Below are positions 24,664 through 34,221 of a stretch of 64,000 nucleotides of DNA, in pieces (the first letter of the stretch is position 1; the number at the start of each line of letters is the position of its first letter). Made by a program: the position numbers and the translations under genes. The notes under the pieces are model-generated. The model ran no database searches. It saw nothing but the letters and a program-made list of their open reading frames with translations, and was not told the DNA's origin. The stretch comes from Mucilaginibacter conchicola (lineage in GTDB: Bacteria > Bacteroidota > Bacteroidia > Sphingobacteriales > Sphingobacteriaceae). The stretch spans positions 1,488,001 through 1,552,000 of the forward strand of contig NZ_QWDC01000001.1 of assembly GCF_003432115.1 (NCBI RefSeq), read 5' to 3'.

Positions 24664-26907
24664 TTAAACTTTCTTATCAGCCTTCATAACATGCGTCGTG
24701 GTATTCATCGACTGGATCTTGATCTGATTCTGGATATGCTTGTTGGTGGCTACCTCGTGGTTTAAATGCGGTGCAATAACCAGCGATACGATAGACATCA
24801 GCTTGATCAGGATATTCATCGAAGGTCCTGAGGTATCTTTGAACGGATCGCCCACGGTATCACCTGTTACAGAAGCTTTGTGCGGTTCAGATTTTTTGTA
24901 ATAGGTTTCTCCGTTTATCTCCACGCCTTTCTCAAATGATTTTTTAGCGTTATCCCATGCACCACCTGCGTTGCTTTGGAAAATACCCATCAACACGCCT
25001 GATACGGTTACACCGGCTAACAGGCCACCCAATACTTCGGGGCCAAAGGCGAAGCCGATAACCAGCGGGGTTACCAGCGCAATTAAGCCTGGCGCGATCA
25101 TCTCGCGGATGGAAGCCTGGGTAGAGATAGCCACACATTTTTCGTACTCGGGTTTAGCTTTGTACTCCATAATGCCCGGTATCTCGCGAAACTGGCGACG
25201 AACCTCTTCTACCATCGCCATAGCCGCACGGCCCACCGCCGAAATAGCCAAAGCCGAGAAGATGAACGGGATCATGCCGCCCACAAATAAACCGGCCAGT
25301 ACGTTGGCTTTATAAATATCAATATGCTCAATGCCTGCCACACCCACAAAGGCAGCAAACAGCGCCAGCGAAGTCAACGCAGCAGAAGCAATAGCAAAAC
25401 CTTTACCGGTTGCAGCAGTGGTATTCCCCACAGCATCCAGGTTATCCGTACGGTGACGAACCTCTGGTGGCAACTGGCTCATTTCGGCAATACCACCCGC
25501 GTTATCGGCAATTGGGCCGAAAGCATCGATAGCCAATTGCATAGCCGTAGTGGCCATCATACCGGCAGCAGCAATAGCCACACCGTACAATCCCGCAAAG
25601 AAATACGAACCATAGATACCCGCGGCCAATACCAGGATAGGCAACACGGTTGATTCCATACCAATAGCCAAACCACCAATAATGTTGGTAGCATGCCCGG
25701 TTGATGATTGTTTAATAATGCTCAGCACCGGGCGTTTACCCATTGCCGTATAGTACTCGGTAATGATAGACATCAGCGTGCCTACAACCAAACCTACCAG
25801 GATAGAACCAAATACGCCGTTCTTGGTAAACACCAGTGAACCTGCTTTGATAGCACCGCTTTCGTCCAAATCGCGTTTAAGGTGCATTTCACCGCCAGGT
25901 AACATCCATTGTACTAAAAAGTAAGTAGCAATAGCAGTTAGCACGATGGATGCCCAGTTACCTATGTTCAAAGCGTTTTGTACGCTATCTGTCTCGTTTT
26001 TAATTTTCACGAAGGCAGCACCTACTATTGAGAATATCAAACCTAAACCGGCAATTACCATCGGCAATAAAACCGGGGCGATACCACCAAAATTATCAGC
26101 AGATACTATCTCGCGGCCAAGTACCATGGTGGCCAGCATAGTAGCCACGTAAGAACCGAACAAATCGGCGCCCATACCGGCAACGTCGCCTACGTTATCA
26201 CCTACGTTATCGGCAATGGTTGCAGGGTTACGCACATCATCCTCGGGGATACCGGCCTCAACTTTACCTACAAGGTCGGCACCTACGTCGGCAGCTTTGG
26301 TGTAGATACCACCACCCACACGGGCAAACAATGCGATAGACTCGGCACCTAATGAGAAACCAGCCAAAACCTCAAGGGCTTTTTCCATCTCCAGGCCGTT
26401 AACATCGCCACCTGTATTCTTTACATAAATAGTATAAAAAACAATGAACAGTGAGCCTAAACCGATGATGGCCAAACCTGCTACACCGAGGCCCATTACC
26501 GTACCGCCTGTAAACGATACTTTAAGCGCTTTAGCCAAACTGGTTTTAGCAGCTTGCGTAGTACGCACGTTGGCTTTGGTTGCTATGCGCATGCCTATAA
26601 AACCTGCAAATGCCGAAAGGAAGGCACCAATCAGGAATGATACTGCGATTATCGGGCTCGAAGTTTCAACAGTTGTGCCGCTCCATGCCAGCAAAATGCC
26701 TGCGATAATCACGAAATAGCTCAATATTTTCCACTCGGCACGCAAAAATGCCATTGCCCCATCGGCAATGTAACCGGCCAGTTGGTTCATCGATGCATCG
26801 CCTGTTTCCTGTTTGGTTACCCATGCAGATTTACCGGCCATAACCAGTAACCCCACAATACCCATAACAGGGATCAAATAAATCAAGTAAGTGTTCAAAA
26901 GATCCAT
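24664..26907 (-). CDS. hppA: Membrane-bound sodium/proton-translocating pyrophosphatase
   Basis: HppA hydrolyses pyrophosphate and pumps Na+ or H+ out of the cytoplasm. The 747-residue protein has about 16 spans, the pyrophosphate site [18 protein letters not shown] followed by [18 protein letters not shown] (about 231-248), and the second site [12 protein letters not shown]. The GNTTAA segment near residue 495 has Ala where K+-independent enzymes have Lys, which by family rules indicates a K+-dependent enzyme. The K+-dependent branch includes Na+ pumps and dual Na+/H+ pumps. The gene is monocistronic with its own terminator. Confidence 0.95.
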   Translation of the reverse strand: MDLLNTYLIYLIPVMGIVGLLVMAGKSAWVTKQETGDASMNQLAGYIADGAMAFLRAEWKILSYFVIIAGILLAWSGTTVETSSPIIAVSFLIGAFLSAFAGFIGMRIATKANVRTTQAAKTSLAKALKVSFTGGTVMGLGVAGLAIIGLGSLFIVFYTIYVKNTGGDVNGLEMEKALEVLAGFSLGAESIALFARVGGGIYTKAADVGADLVGKVEAGIPEDDVRNPATIADNVGDNVGDVAGMGADLFGSYVATMLATMVLGREIVSADNFGGIAPVLLPMVIAGLGLIFSIVGAAFVKIKNETDSVQNALNIGNWASIVLTAIATYFLVQWMLPGGEMHLKRDLDESGAIKAGSLVFTKNGVFGSILVGLVVGTLMSIITEYYTAMGKRPVLSIIKQSSTGHATNIIGGLAIGMESTVLPILVLAAGIYGSYFFAGLYGVAIAAAGMMATTAMQLAIDAFGPIADNAGGIAEMSQLPPEVRHRTDNLDAVGNTTAATGKGFAIASAALTSLALFAAFVGVAGIEHIDIYKANVLAGLFVGGMIPFIFSALAISAVGRAAMAMVEEVRRQFREIPGIMEYKAKPEYEKCVAISTQASIREMIAPGLIALVTPLVIGFAFGPEVLGGLLAGVTVSGVLMGIFQSNAGGAWDNAKKSFEKGVEINGETYYKKSEPHKASVTGDTVGDPFKDTSGPSMNILIKLMSIVSLVIAPHLNHEVATNKHIQNQIKIQSMNTTTHVMKADKKV

Positions 26908-27124
26908 ATAATTAGTTTAGTTATTAAAGTGTGCGTACTAAAAAGCCAGAGGGCTTGTTTACAATTGGTTGCTGCAAAATAGTAAATAAATTGACTATAC
27001 AATAGGATGACAATTTATCTTTCTAAAAATTGATATTAAGAAAGTATTCTTTCCACACAAACCATTCCCCTTTCGAGTAAACGATATTTATTCCTAACTT
27101 AAGCCTTTAAAACTAAAATCCTAA

Positions 27125-28555
27125 ATGGCTAACGATTCCTCTTCTTCAAAAATGAAACACGAGCTGAGCTTGCTCGATGGCACCATGCTGGTATCAGGCT
27201 CCATGATCGGTTCGGGTATATTCATTGTAAGCGCCGATATTATCCGTAATGTGGGTTCATCAGGCTGGCTGATAGCCGTTTGGCTCATCACCGGTTTTAT
27301 GACGCTTACCGCGGCCCTAAGCTACGGCGAACTGAGCGCCATGTTCCCCAAAGCAGGCGGGCAATACGTGTACCTTAAAGAGGCTTATAATAAACTCATC
27401 GCCTTCCTTTACGGATGGAGCTTTTTCGCCGTGATACAAACTGGCACCATTGCTGCCGTGGGTGTGGCTTTTTCAAAGTTTACGGCTTACTTGATCCCTG
27501 CTGTGAGCGAAGATCATATCCTTTTTACCTTAGGCTCTTTAAAGATCAGTGCGGCGCAGATCGTTTCTATCGTGTTGATCTTCTTCCTTACTTTCATCAA
27601 TACAAAGGGTGTGAAGGGTGGCAAGCTTATCCAAACTACATTTACACTCACCAAACTGTTGAGCCTTTTCGGTTTAATTGGCTTTGGTTTTTTAGCCTTT
27701 AAAGGAGATATCTGGAACGCTAACTGGACAAATGCCTGGGACTTGCACAACCTGAATAAAGACGGTAGTGTAACCGCTTTAACCCTGAGCACCGCATTAG
27801 GCGCTATCGCAGCTGCCATGGTTGGTTCAATCTTCAGCAGTGATGCCTGGAACAGCGTAACCTTTGTAGCCGGCGAAATGAAAAACCCTAAGCGCGATGT
27901 TGCCCTAAGTATGATGTTCGGCACGCTGATCGTTACGGTTATTTATGTGTTAGCAAATATGGTTTATACCGGCGTGCTGTCGTTACACGATATTGCTACT
28001 GCCGATAAAGATCGTGTAGCTGTTGCCGCTTCGCATGTGATATTTGGTAATGTTGGTACGTATGTAATTGCTCTCATGATCATGATATCTACCTTTGGTT
28101 GTAATAACGGACTGATACTTTCAGGTGCGCGCGTTTATTACACCATGGCTAAGGATGGCTTGTTCTTTAAAAAGACCGCCGAGCTGAACAAAAATGCCGT
28201 GCCCGAGTTTGGTTTATGGATACAGGCAGTAGTGGCTTCGTTGCTTTGCTTAAGCGGTAAATATGGCGACCTGCTGGATATGATATCATTTGTGGTGGTG
28301 GTATTTTATGTGCTTACTATCATTGGCATCTACATCCTGCGTGTTAAACGCCCTGATGCCGAGCGCCCGTACAAAGCCATTGGTTACCCTGTTTTGCCTG
28401 CCATTTATATTTTAATGGGTGTTGCTTTTTGCATTTTGCTATGCGTTTACAAAAGCGATTACGTTAAATATGGGTTAGGCATTGTGCTAATAGGTATCCC
28501 TATTTATTACATCTCACAACGAAACATTAAATCAGGTCCGGTTATTAATGACTGA
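27125..28555 (+). CDS. APC family amino acid permease (LAT-like)
   Basis: The 476-residue protein has about 12 spans. The first span holds GTMLVSGSMIGSGIFIVSAD, the backbone-binding GSGIF type of the APC superfamily. FTLTKLLSLFGLIGFG and FSSDAWNSVTFVAGEMKNPK are typical of the LAT/YbdR-type branch, unlike the CAT-like permeases at 21213 and 53026. The hppA gene is divergent, with a 217-base gap. The last 8 bases overlap the next, unrelated gene. Confidence 0.9.
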   Translation: MANDSSSSKMKHELSLLDGTMLVSGSMIGSGIFIVSADIIRNVGSSGWLIAVWLITGFMTLTAALSYGELSAMFPKAGGQYVYLKEAYNKLIAFLYGWSFFAVIQTGTIAAVGVAFSKFTAYLIPAVSEDHILFTLGSLKISAAQIVSIVLIFFLTFINTKGVKGGKLIQTTFTLTKLLSLFGLIGFGFLAFKGDIWNANWTNAWDLHNLNKDGSVTALTLSTALGAIAAAMVGSIFSSDAWNSVTFVAGEMKNPKRDVALSMMFGTLIVTVIYVLANMVYTGVLSLHDIATADKDRVAVAASHVIFGNVGTYVIALMIMISTFGCNNGLILSGARVYYTMAKDGLFFKKTAELNKNAVPEFGLWIQAVVASLLCLSGKYGDLLDMISFVVVVFYVLTIIGIYILRVKRPDAERPYKAIGYPVLPAIYILMGVAFCILLCVYKSDYVKYGLGIVLIGIPIYYISQRNIKSGPVIND

Positions 28556-28910
28556 TTTTCAAAAATATGGCATGTCAATTTCTATGGGACCGCTGCTAAG
28601 ACAATATGTTGAAAAGCAATTGATACAAGATTTGAATTACTATCAGGAACTTAAAGAGAGCTTACACTTTGATTGGTCTGATAGCTGTATTGAAGGACAA
28701 AGCGCAAAATACTTAGACGGAGTTTTAGAAAACTTTTCAGGCATCTCAGTATTAAATGAGCAATTACAAATTGTTGCACACGGTTGGATGGAATTTGTTT
28801 TTATGGATACACCAGTTATTTATTGGGATTTATTGACCATAAATTCCACTGAGATGAAAAACAAACCAGGCTTACCTAAGCACATTTCAGACAGACTGAC
28901 TGCCGGGTAA
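28548..28910 (+). CDS. Hypothetical protein, AT-rich
   Basis: The 120-residue protein without signal peptide has many aromatic and acidic residues (HFDWSDSCIEGQSAKYLDGV, AHGWMEFVFMDTPVIYWDLL). I recognise no family. The base composition is visibly more AT-rich than its neighbours, suggesting recent arrival. Its size, acidity and tryptophan content resemble immunity proteins, but no toxin is nearby, so this is only a guess. The start overlaps the permease end by 8 bases. Confidence 0.6.
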   Translation: MTDFQKYGMSISMGPLLRQYVEKQLIQDLNYYQELKESLHFDWSDSCIEGQSAKYLDGVLENFSGISVLNEQLQIVAHGWMEFVFMDTPVIYWDLLTINSTEMKNKPGLPKHISDRLTAG

Positions 28911-28934
28911 AGACTATTATTAGAAAAAAACGAA

Positions 28935-30362
28935 TTGAAAATAAATAGAATAATAAACTGCACCGCTTTCGTGTTATTGTTCGTCTCAGAACAATTGTAT
29001 GCACAAACTTCTTTACAAAAGCGGCTGCAAACCGCTTTTACTCGTTTACAAACGGATGAGCAATGCAAGTACGGCTCGGTATCGGTAACCGTATTGGATG
29101 CCAAAACCGGCGAGATGATCTTTGGTGGCAATCCCGATATGGGCCTTGCTCCTGGGTCTACGCTAAAAACCGTTACCAGTATCACAGCTTTTAACCTGTT
29201 AGGGAAAGATTTTCAGTTTCAGACGCAGGTAGGTTACACCGGCACACTGACTGCGGATGGCACCCTCACCGGCGACATCATCATCAAAGGTGGCGGCGAC
29301 CCTACCCTGGGCAGCTGGCGCTGGAGCACTACTAAAGAGAACGTGGTGTTGAACACCATGGTTGCTGCTTTAAAAAAGGCGGGCATCAAGAAAATAAACG
29401 GTCGTGTTATTGGCGATAACGGGCTGTACACCAAACAATCTATCCCAGATGGATGGATCTGGCAGGACCTGGGCACCTATTATGGCGCAGGCATTGCCGG
29501 GCTTTGCTGGCGCGAGAACCAGTTTGATATCCTGCTGCGCACCGGCAGCATAGGCAATACTATTGGTATTGCCGGCACCAACCCCGAAACCAATTACCTG
29601 CAATACAAAAGCGAACTTACCAACGGTGCCGCCAAAACCGGCGACCAAGCTTATCCCTACCTGCCGGCCTTTGGCAGCAAAGTGATGTACCTGCGCGGCA
29701 CTTACGCTATTGACCAGAGCAAAAAACGTGTATCCGCCGCCATTCCCGATCCTGCTTTTGATGCAGCTTTACGTTTGACCGATACCCTTAAACGCATCGG
29801 CATTACGGTAAGCGGTGAGCCGCAATCGTCCATTATGCTGGCAGAGAAAAATCAAACTGTTACCCCGGCTACAACCAATTTAACTAACATCCTATCGCCC
29901 AACCTCAGCAAGATAGTTTACTGGCTAAACCAAAAAAGCGTTAACCTTTACGCCGAGCAATTACTGGCCGCCATATCCCTTAAAACAGGCAAAACACCAA
30001 CAGCTACAGATGGCGTAAATGTTGTAAAAGCTTTCTGGGAACAAAAAGGTATCGATAAGCGCTCGATGAACATTTTTGACGGCAGCGGACTCTCGCCCGA
30101 GAACCATATTACTACCTCAACCATGGCGCATATCCTGCAATCGGCGCGTAAGGAAGCCTGGTTCGATGATTTCTTTGACAGCCTGCCCATCTACAACGAT
30201 ATGAAGATGAAAAGCGGCAGCATCAACAGTGTGCAAGCCTACGCCGGTTTCCAAACGCACGAAGGCCGCCAGCTGTGTTTCTCTATCATGGTGAACAACT
30301 ACAGCGGTGCGGGGAGTGCTATCAGGGAGAAGATGTTCAGGTTATTGGATGAATTGAAGTAG
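28935..30362 (+). CDS. dacB: D-alanyl-D-alanine carboxypeptidase/endopeptidase (PBP4 type, S13)
   Basis: It trims or opens peptidoglycan cross-links in the periplasm. The 475-residue protein has a signal peptide (1-24, ending LYAQ), the SxxK active site Ser75-x-x-Lys78 (APGSTLKT), an SxN-type motif in QKSVNLYAEQLL and KSG in MKSGSINS, as expected for family S13. No suitable ATG exists near the signal peptide, so the TTG at 28935 is taken as the start. It stands alone and is followed by a GTCATTTCG repeat. Confidence 0.9.
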   Translation: MKINRIINCTAFVLLFVSEQLYAQTSLQKRLQTAFTRLQTDEQCKYGSVSVTVLDAKTGEMIFGGNPDMGLAPGSTLKTVTSITAFNLLGKDFQFQTQVGYTGTLTADGTLTGDIIIKGGGDPTLGSWRWSTTKENVVLNTMVAALKKAGIKKINGRVIGDNGLYTKQSIPDGWIWQDLGTYYGAGIAGLCWRENQFDILLRTGSIGNTIGIAGTNPETNYLQYKSELTNGAAKTGDQAYPYLPAFGSKVMYLRGTYAIDQSKKRVSAAIPDPAFDAALRLTDTLKRIGITVSGEPQSSIMLAEKNQTVTPATTNLTNILSPNLSKIVYWLNQKSVNLYAEQLLAAISLKTGKTPTATDGVNVVKAFWEQKGIDKRSMNIFDGSGLSPENHITTSTMAHILQSARKEAWFDDFFDSLPIYNDMKMKSGSINSVQAYAGFQTHEGRQLCFSIMVNNYSGAGSAIREKMFRLLDELK

Positions 30363-30411
30363 GGGGAGATTCAAGAGGCAAGAGTCAGGAATCAAGAATT
30401 AAAAAACTACC

Positions 30412-30560
30412 CTGTCATTTCGAACGAGCGACAGCGAGGAGAAATCTTGTTACTCTTGCAAGTTTTCACTGGCATGTAATAACAGGATTTCTCACTATCG
30501 TTCGAAATGACAGAATGCATGCTGGATAAACGGGTCGCTACGCTCCTCGCAATGACACGA
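30412..30560. repeat. Long inverted repeat, GTCATTTCGAACGAG family, copy 2, plus a single GTCATTGCGAGG-type arm
   Basis: The arms CTGTCATTTCGAACGAGCG (30412-) and CGTTCGAAATGACAG (to 30513) enclose GAGGAGAAATCTTGTTA and AACAGGATTTCTC. Behind it, about 30530-30557, lies a lone arm GGGTCGCTACGCTCC-TCGCAATGACAC of the other family. It fills the dacB-ada gap. Confidence 0.85.
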
Positions 30561-30609
30561 GGGATATAAGAACAGCAAGTTTCGGGTTTCCTGCCCGCCC
30601 TGCCCACGG

Positions 30610-30617
30610 TACTTTTG
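30610..30617 (+). promoter_or_regulatory. Candidate -7 element of the alkylation-repair operon
   Basis: TACTTTTG is an exact TAnnTTTG match 11 bases before the ATG at 30629. It overlaps the alternative GTG start at 30617, which is why that start is not used. Confidence 0.5.
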
Positions 30618-30628
30618 TGTTGTTAAAT

Positions 30629-31489
30629 ATGAAGATCATGAACACACAGGAAAACATCAATTACCAACGTATTGCCGAGGCGATAAACTACATAAGGCTC
30701 AATTTTAAAAATCAGCCCAACTTGGATGAGGTGGCCGAAAAGGTAAACTTAAGCCCCTTCCATTTCCAGCGAATATTTACGGATTGGGCAGGTATCAGCC
30801 CAAAAAAGTTTTTACAATACTTGAGTATTGATTATGCTAAAGGCATTTTAAAAGACCAGCAAGCTACCCTGTTTGAGGTGGCTTACGAAACAGGCCTCTC
30901 AGGCACCAGCCGCCTGCACGATCTGTTTGTGAACATTGAAGGCATGACACCTGCCGAATACAAGAACGGCGGCAAAGCCCTTACCATAAACTTTAGTTAT
31001 GCAGAAACACCATTTGGGAATATCCTGGTAGCATCAACCCCAAAAGGTATTTGTTATATGGCTTTCGCCGATGACAGGGATGAAGCTTTCAATGGCCTTT
31101 ACGATTTGTTCCCAAACGCCAGTTACCACCAGGTGGTTGATATGTCGCAGCAAAATGCGCTGCACATTTTCAGGAAGGACTGGAAAGAGTTATCGAAAAT
31201 TAAACTGCATTTAAAGGGTTCAGATTTCCAGTTAAAAGTTTGGGAAACGCTATTGAAAATCCCGATGGGGGGATTGAACACTTATCAAACCATCGCCCAA
31301 AAAATCGAGATGCCCACTGCCAGCCGTGCGGTGGGTAGCGCGGTGGGTGCTAACCCGGTTGCGTTTCTTATTCCCTGCCACAGGGTAATTAAATCAACTG
31401 GTGAGTTTGGTCAGTACCATTGGGGCACCGATCGCAAAACAGCAATGATAGGCTGGGAAGCAGCGCAGTTAAACACTACAGAAGCTTAA
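30629..31489 (+). CDS. ada: AraC regulator / methylated-DNA-cysteine methyltransferase fusion (Ada without zinc domain)
   Basis: The protein is about 286 residues. An AraC-type double helix-turn-helix (about 10-110; AEKVNLSPFHFQRIFTDWAG, FEVAYETGLSG) is followed by the Ada ribonuclease-H-like region and the MGMT domain, where the active-site PCHRVI holds Cys250. It removes O6-methylguanine and likely controls its own operon. The N-terminal zinc phosphotriester domain of E. coli Ada is missing, but a separate zinc-domain gene lies two genes downstream. The start may be ATG 30629 or 30638. The stop is 3 bases before the oxygenase gene. Confidence 0.9.
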   Translation: MKIMNTQENINYQRIAEAINYIRLNFKNQPNLDEVAEKVNLSPFHFQRIFTDWAGISPKKFLQYLSIDYAKGILKDQQATLFEVAYETGLSGTSRLHDLFVNIEGMTPAEYKNGGKALTINFSYAETPFGNILVASTPKGICYMAFADDRDEAFNGLYDLFPNASYHQVVDMSQQNALHIFRKDWKELSKIKLHLKGSDFQLKVWETLLKIPMGGLNTYQTIAQKIEMPTASRAVGSAVGANPVAFLIPCHRVIKSTGEFGQYHWGTDRKTAMIGWEAAQLNTTEA

Positions 31490-31492
31490 GTT

Positions 31493-32200
31493 ATGGACAT
31501 ACAACAAAAAATTGCCAAATTAGATTGGGCTGCCATAACCCAAAGCATGAATGATAAAGGCTATGCATCTATTCCCGGTGTATTATTGTCAGAGGTCTGC
31601 GATGAACTGATAGCCAATTATTCATCGCCCGATATCTACCGCAAAACCATTGTAATGGAGCACCACGGCTACGGGCAGGGGCAATACAAATATTTCAACT
31701 ATCCCTTGCCGCCTATAGTGCAACAATTGCGCGAGGCCGTGTACCCAAACATTGCCCCTATTGCCAATAGCTGGATGCAGGTTTTAGGGATAGATACGCG
31801 CTTCCCTGAGAGCTTTGCAGGACTGAATGAACTTTGTCATCAGCATAACCAGCTGCGCCCAACACCGCTAATACTTAAATACCAGCAAGGCGGTTACAAT
31901 GCCCTGCACCAGGACCTGTATGGCGACATCTACTTCCCCATGCAACTGGTAATATGCCTCAGCGAGCCAGGCGAGGATTTTGATGGCGGCGAATTTGTGC
32001 TGGTTGAACAACGCCCACGCATGCAATCGCGACCAATGGTGCTAACGCCGCGCAAAGGCGATATGCTGCTGTTCACCACCAACTTCAGGCCGGTGATGGG
32101 TAGCCGTGGATACTACCGCGTAAACATGCGCCACGGCGTAAGCGAGGTTACCAAAGGCGAACGATATACGCTCGGTATTATCTTCCATGATGCGGCATAG
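31493..32200 (+). CDS. 2-oxoglutarate/Fe(II)-dependent oxygenase, alkylation-repair associated
   Basis: The 235-residue protein has the facial triad His139-x-Asp141 (HQDLYGD) and His214 (RHGVSE), with Arg224 (KGERYTLGIIFH) placed to bind 2-oxoglutarate. The GGYNALHQD and GGEFVLVEQRPR stretches match oxygenases found beside ada in many genomes. It plays an AlkB-like role by position, though the sequence is not a classic AlkB. It is sandwiched between AraC-MGMT and the Ada zinc domain gene and overlaps the latter by 14 bases, so it is part of one damage-response operon. Confidence 0.88.
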   Translation: MDIQQKIAKLDWAAITQSMNDKGYASIPGVLLSEVCDELIANYSSPDIYRKTIVMEHHGYGQGQYKYFNYPLPPIVQQLREAVYPNIAPIANSWMQVLGIDTRFPESFAGLNELCHQHNQLRPTPLILKYQQGGYNALHQDLYGDIYFPMQLVICLSEPGEDFDGGEFVLVEQRPRMQSRPMVLTPRKGDMLLFTTNFRPVMGSRGYYRVNMRHGVSEVTKGERYTLGIIFHDAA

Positions 32201-32456
32201 CGATATCAGCGGAGAAGGTTTTGCCCGCAGCAGGACATTGAAGATGTTGATAGATTGCAAACAGATAACCTTTGGTGGCAATCATAAACTGAAGATTTTC
32301 GGCACATTAAATTGTAGCTCGGGCAGGCGGATGAAAATTGCCAATCGTGTATTCTTTAAAAATGAGCAGGAAGCATCTTCGGCTGGGTATCGGCCCTGCG
32401 GGCATTGCATGCGGGCTGCATATCAAAAATGGAAGCTGTTAAACGCCGATTCATAA
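32187..32456 (+). CDS. Stand-alone Ada-type zinc-binding domain protein
   Basis: The 89-residue protein resembles the Ada metal-binding domain: GTLNCSSGRRMK, NRVFFKNEQEA, SAGYRPCGHC. Cys43, Cys71 and Cys74 are visible, while Ada proper uses four Cys (38, 42, 69, 72), so one ligand appears absent or replaced. It may repair methylphosphotriesters or sense them for the AraC-MGMT protein. The start MMRHSDIS overlaps the oxygenase gene by 14 bases. A shorter start at 32244 is possible. Confidence 0.8.
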   Translation: MMRHSDISGEGFARSRTLKMLIDCKQITFGGNHKLKIFGTLNCSSGRRMKIANRVFFKNEQEASSAGYRPCGHCMRAAYQKWKLLNADS

Positions 32457-32472
32457 AGATTCGCTTTTAAAT

Positions 32473-32532
32473 CCGTCCCATGAATGAGACGGCAATGAAT
32501 AGACTATCATTGCCGTTGGCTTCAGCCAACGG
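32473..32532. repeat. REP-like composite palindrome, copy 2
   Basis: CCGTCCCATGAATGAGACGG (32473-32492), GGCAATGAAT facing ATCATTGCC, and CCGTTGGC/GCCAACGG (32513-32532) repeat the layout of the copy at 5325-5404. It follows the alkylation operon. Confidence 0.8.
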
Positions 32533-32679
32533 ATTAAGGGAAAAATCCAATACAGCTTTAGCCAAAATCCGGGACAGATTTCTTAAGATCTTTTGGATAC
32601 TTAAACTCAAGGCAAAAAAATCAGTCCAAAAACAAAAATAATTAAGCGCTTTTGCGTTTTGATATGGATATTAGTTGAT

Positions 32680-33237
32680 ATGATGAAAAAACTGCTGTTT
32701 GCCTTATGCCTGTTATTCGCCGTGAGTTTTGCCCATGCACAAACTGCCGAAGAGGTATATTCAAAATACCTCGACTTTAACCTGGCGCGCATGCAGCAGG
32801 AAACAGATAAAGCCCTTGACCTGGGTGAAGATATATTACCCAACGCAGATAAATTGACAGCAGGCGCCCGCAATAATTTTTATTACAGCGTTGGTAATCT
32901 GTATGAAAACAATAGCCAGTCGGTAAAGGCCATTGAGTGTTACGAAAAAGTGGTTGCTGCCGTGCCCGATTATTATGTAGCACAGCGCGGTTTAGGCTAT
33001 TTGTACGCCAAACAGGCCGATGCCCTCAAAGCAACAGGCGGTGCAAATTACATTGCAGCCGTGCGCAAAGCCCTGCCTCATCTTGAAAAAGCGCAGGCCT
33101 GTGACCCCGATGACGACACGCTAAAGATGATTCAATATTTTTACAAAGCTATCAACGATAAAAACGGCTTAACTACTTTGAACGACCGCCTAAAATCGCT
33201 TAAGAAAAATTGTATCGATCTGCTTGATGATAAATAA
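32680..33237 (+). CDS. Exported tetratricopeptide-repeat-like protein
   Basis: The start at ATG 32680 (MMKKLLFALCLLFAVSFAHA) gives a signal peptide and about 185 residues. The frame upstream to 32659 adds no useful sequence. TPR-like helices are visible in NNFYYSVGNLYENNSQSVKA, IECYEKVVAAVPDYYVAQRG and GYLYAKQADALKAT. Function is unknown; probably a periplasmic scaffold. It converges on the phosphodiesterase gene, and their stops abut. Confidence 0.7.
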   Translation: MMKKLLFALCLLFAVSFAHAQTAEEVYSKYLDFNLARMQQETDKALDLGEDILPNADKLTAGARNNFYYSVGNLYENNSQSVKAIECYEKVVAAVPDYYVAQRGLGYLYAKQADALKATGGANYIAAVRKALPHLEKAQACDPDDDTLKMIQYFYKAINDKNGLTTLNDRLKSLKKNCIDLLDDK

Positions 33238-34194
33238 TTAAAACAGCAACGCTTTACCCTGCCCGGGATAGGTAAGTTTTACACCCAAAGTATTACCTGC
33301 TTTTAGTTGCTGTTTGATCTTCAGGATGTTTTTGTAGGGTGGTTTAAGGTGGGTTATCACTACATTCAGTCCTTTTATAGATGTGCCGGCTATCTTTTGC
33401 AACAGGCCCAACTCATTCATCAGCAATTTTGGAGTAAGGTGCCCAAAAAGGCTTTTGTCAGGTTGCTCGTTAGGGAACGATACCTCTATCATCAGCGCCT
33501 TCAACCGCCCCATTTTTACCAGCGGGCCAACGGCTTCCCAAAGTTTGTTGAGGTTTTGGCTTTTCTCAATGGCATCGGCGCCGGTATCGCCTAAGTATAA
33601 AACATAATCTTCGCCGCTTTTAATCAGAAAGGCAGTACTTGTCAAATTAGAATGTGCCAGCGGGAAGGCTGTAACCAGCATGTCGGTATTCTCAATAGGT
33701 TGTTGTTCTGTTGGGGTAAGTATTTTGTAGTGATATTTTTTGAGCTGAGGTGCGCCACCATCGTCGGCAAAATTGGCCCAGCTCTCCCAGGTAAAGTAAT
33801 GCGTTTTGAGGGTTTCTATAGTCGATGCCAGTCCGTATACATTTTTCACCGTATCCTCGGGCGAGTTGATCACCATACCGGCCAGGTGATCGAGGTGTGC
33901 ATGCGAGATGAAATAGCCTTTGATATTATGCTTCATCACCTGCTCTGCCGATGATCTGAAAACTTTATTATCTACAGCTTTCTGTAACCCGTAATGGATG
34001 GTACCGGCATCCAGGCAGATGTATTGAGCAGAGCCAACCGGCGCCAGCATATACGCCGACATATTGCTCTCATCTATCCCGCCCAAAACACCCAGCGGAA
34101 CTATCTTAAACGATGGCTTTGTTTTTACCTGCGCAAACAGTGTAATCGGCAAAGACAGGAATACGGTAAGTATGATTTTCGGCAGACGATTCAT
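33238..34194 (-). CDS. Class II 3',5'-cyclic-nucleotide phosphodiesterase, exported
   Basis: The 318-residue protein carries a signal peptide (1-21, ending LFAQ). The metallo-beta-lactamase fold shows HAHLDH (His98, His100, Asp102, His103), and further ligands are likely in LVTAFPLAHSN, LYLGDTG, LFGHLTP and VITHLKPP. IEVSFPNEQPDKSLFGHL is characteristic of PDE class II (yeast Pde1, Vibrio CpdP). It would hydrolyse cAMP or cGMP outside the cytoplasm. It is divergent from a small membrane gene with a 27-base gap. Confidence 0.85.
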   Translation of the reverse strand: MNRLPKIILTVFLSLPITLFAQVKTKPSFKIVPLGVLGGIDESNMSAYMLAPVGSAQYICLDAGTIHYGLQKAVDNKVFRSSAEQVMKHNIKGYFISHAHLDHLAGMVINSPEDTVKNVYGLASTIETLKTHYFTWESWANFADDGGAPQLKKYHYKILTPTEQQPIENTDMLVTAFPLAHSNLTSTAFLIKSGEDYVLYLGDTGADAIEKSQNLNKLWEAVGPLVKMGRLKALMIEVSFPNEQPDKSLFGHLTPKLLMNELGLLQKIAGTSIKGLNVVITHLKPPYKNILKIKQQLKAGNTLGVKLTYPGQGKALLF

Positions 34195-34221
34195 TACTGC
34201 AAAATTACTAATTTGGCCGCC

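Noticed and set aside
33994..34221. Upstream 76 codons of the small membrane protein frame
   Set aside because: Antisense to the phosphodiesterase signal region; the membrane-protein sequence starts cleanly at ATG 34222.
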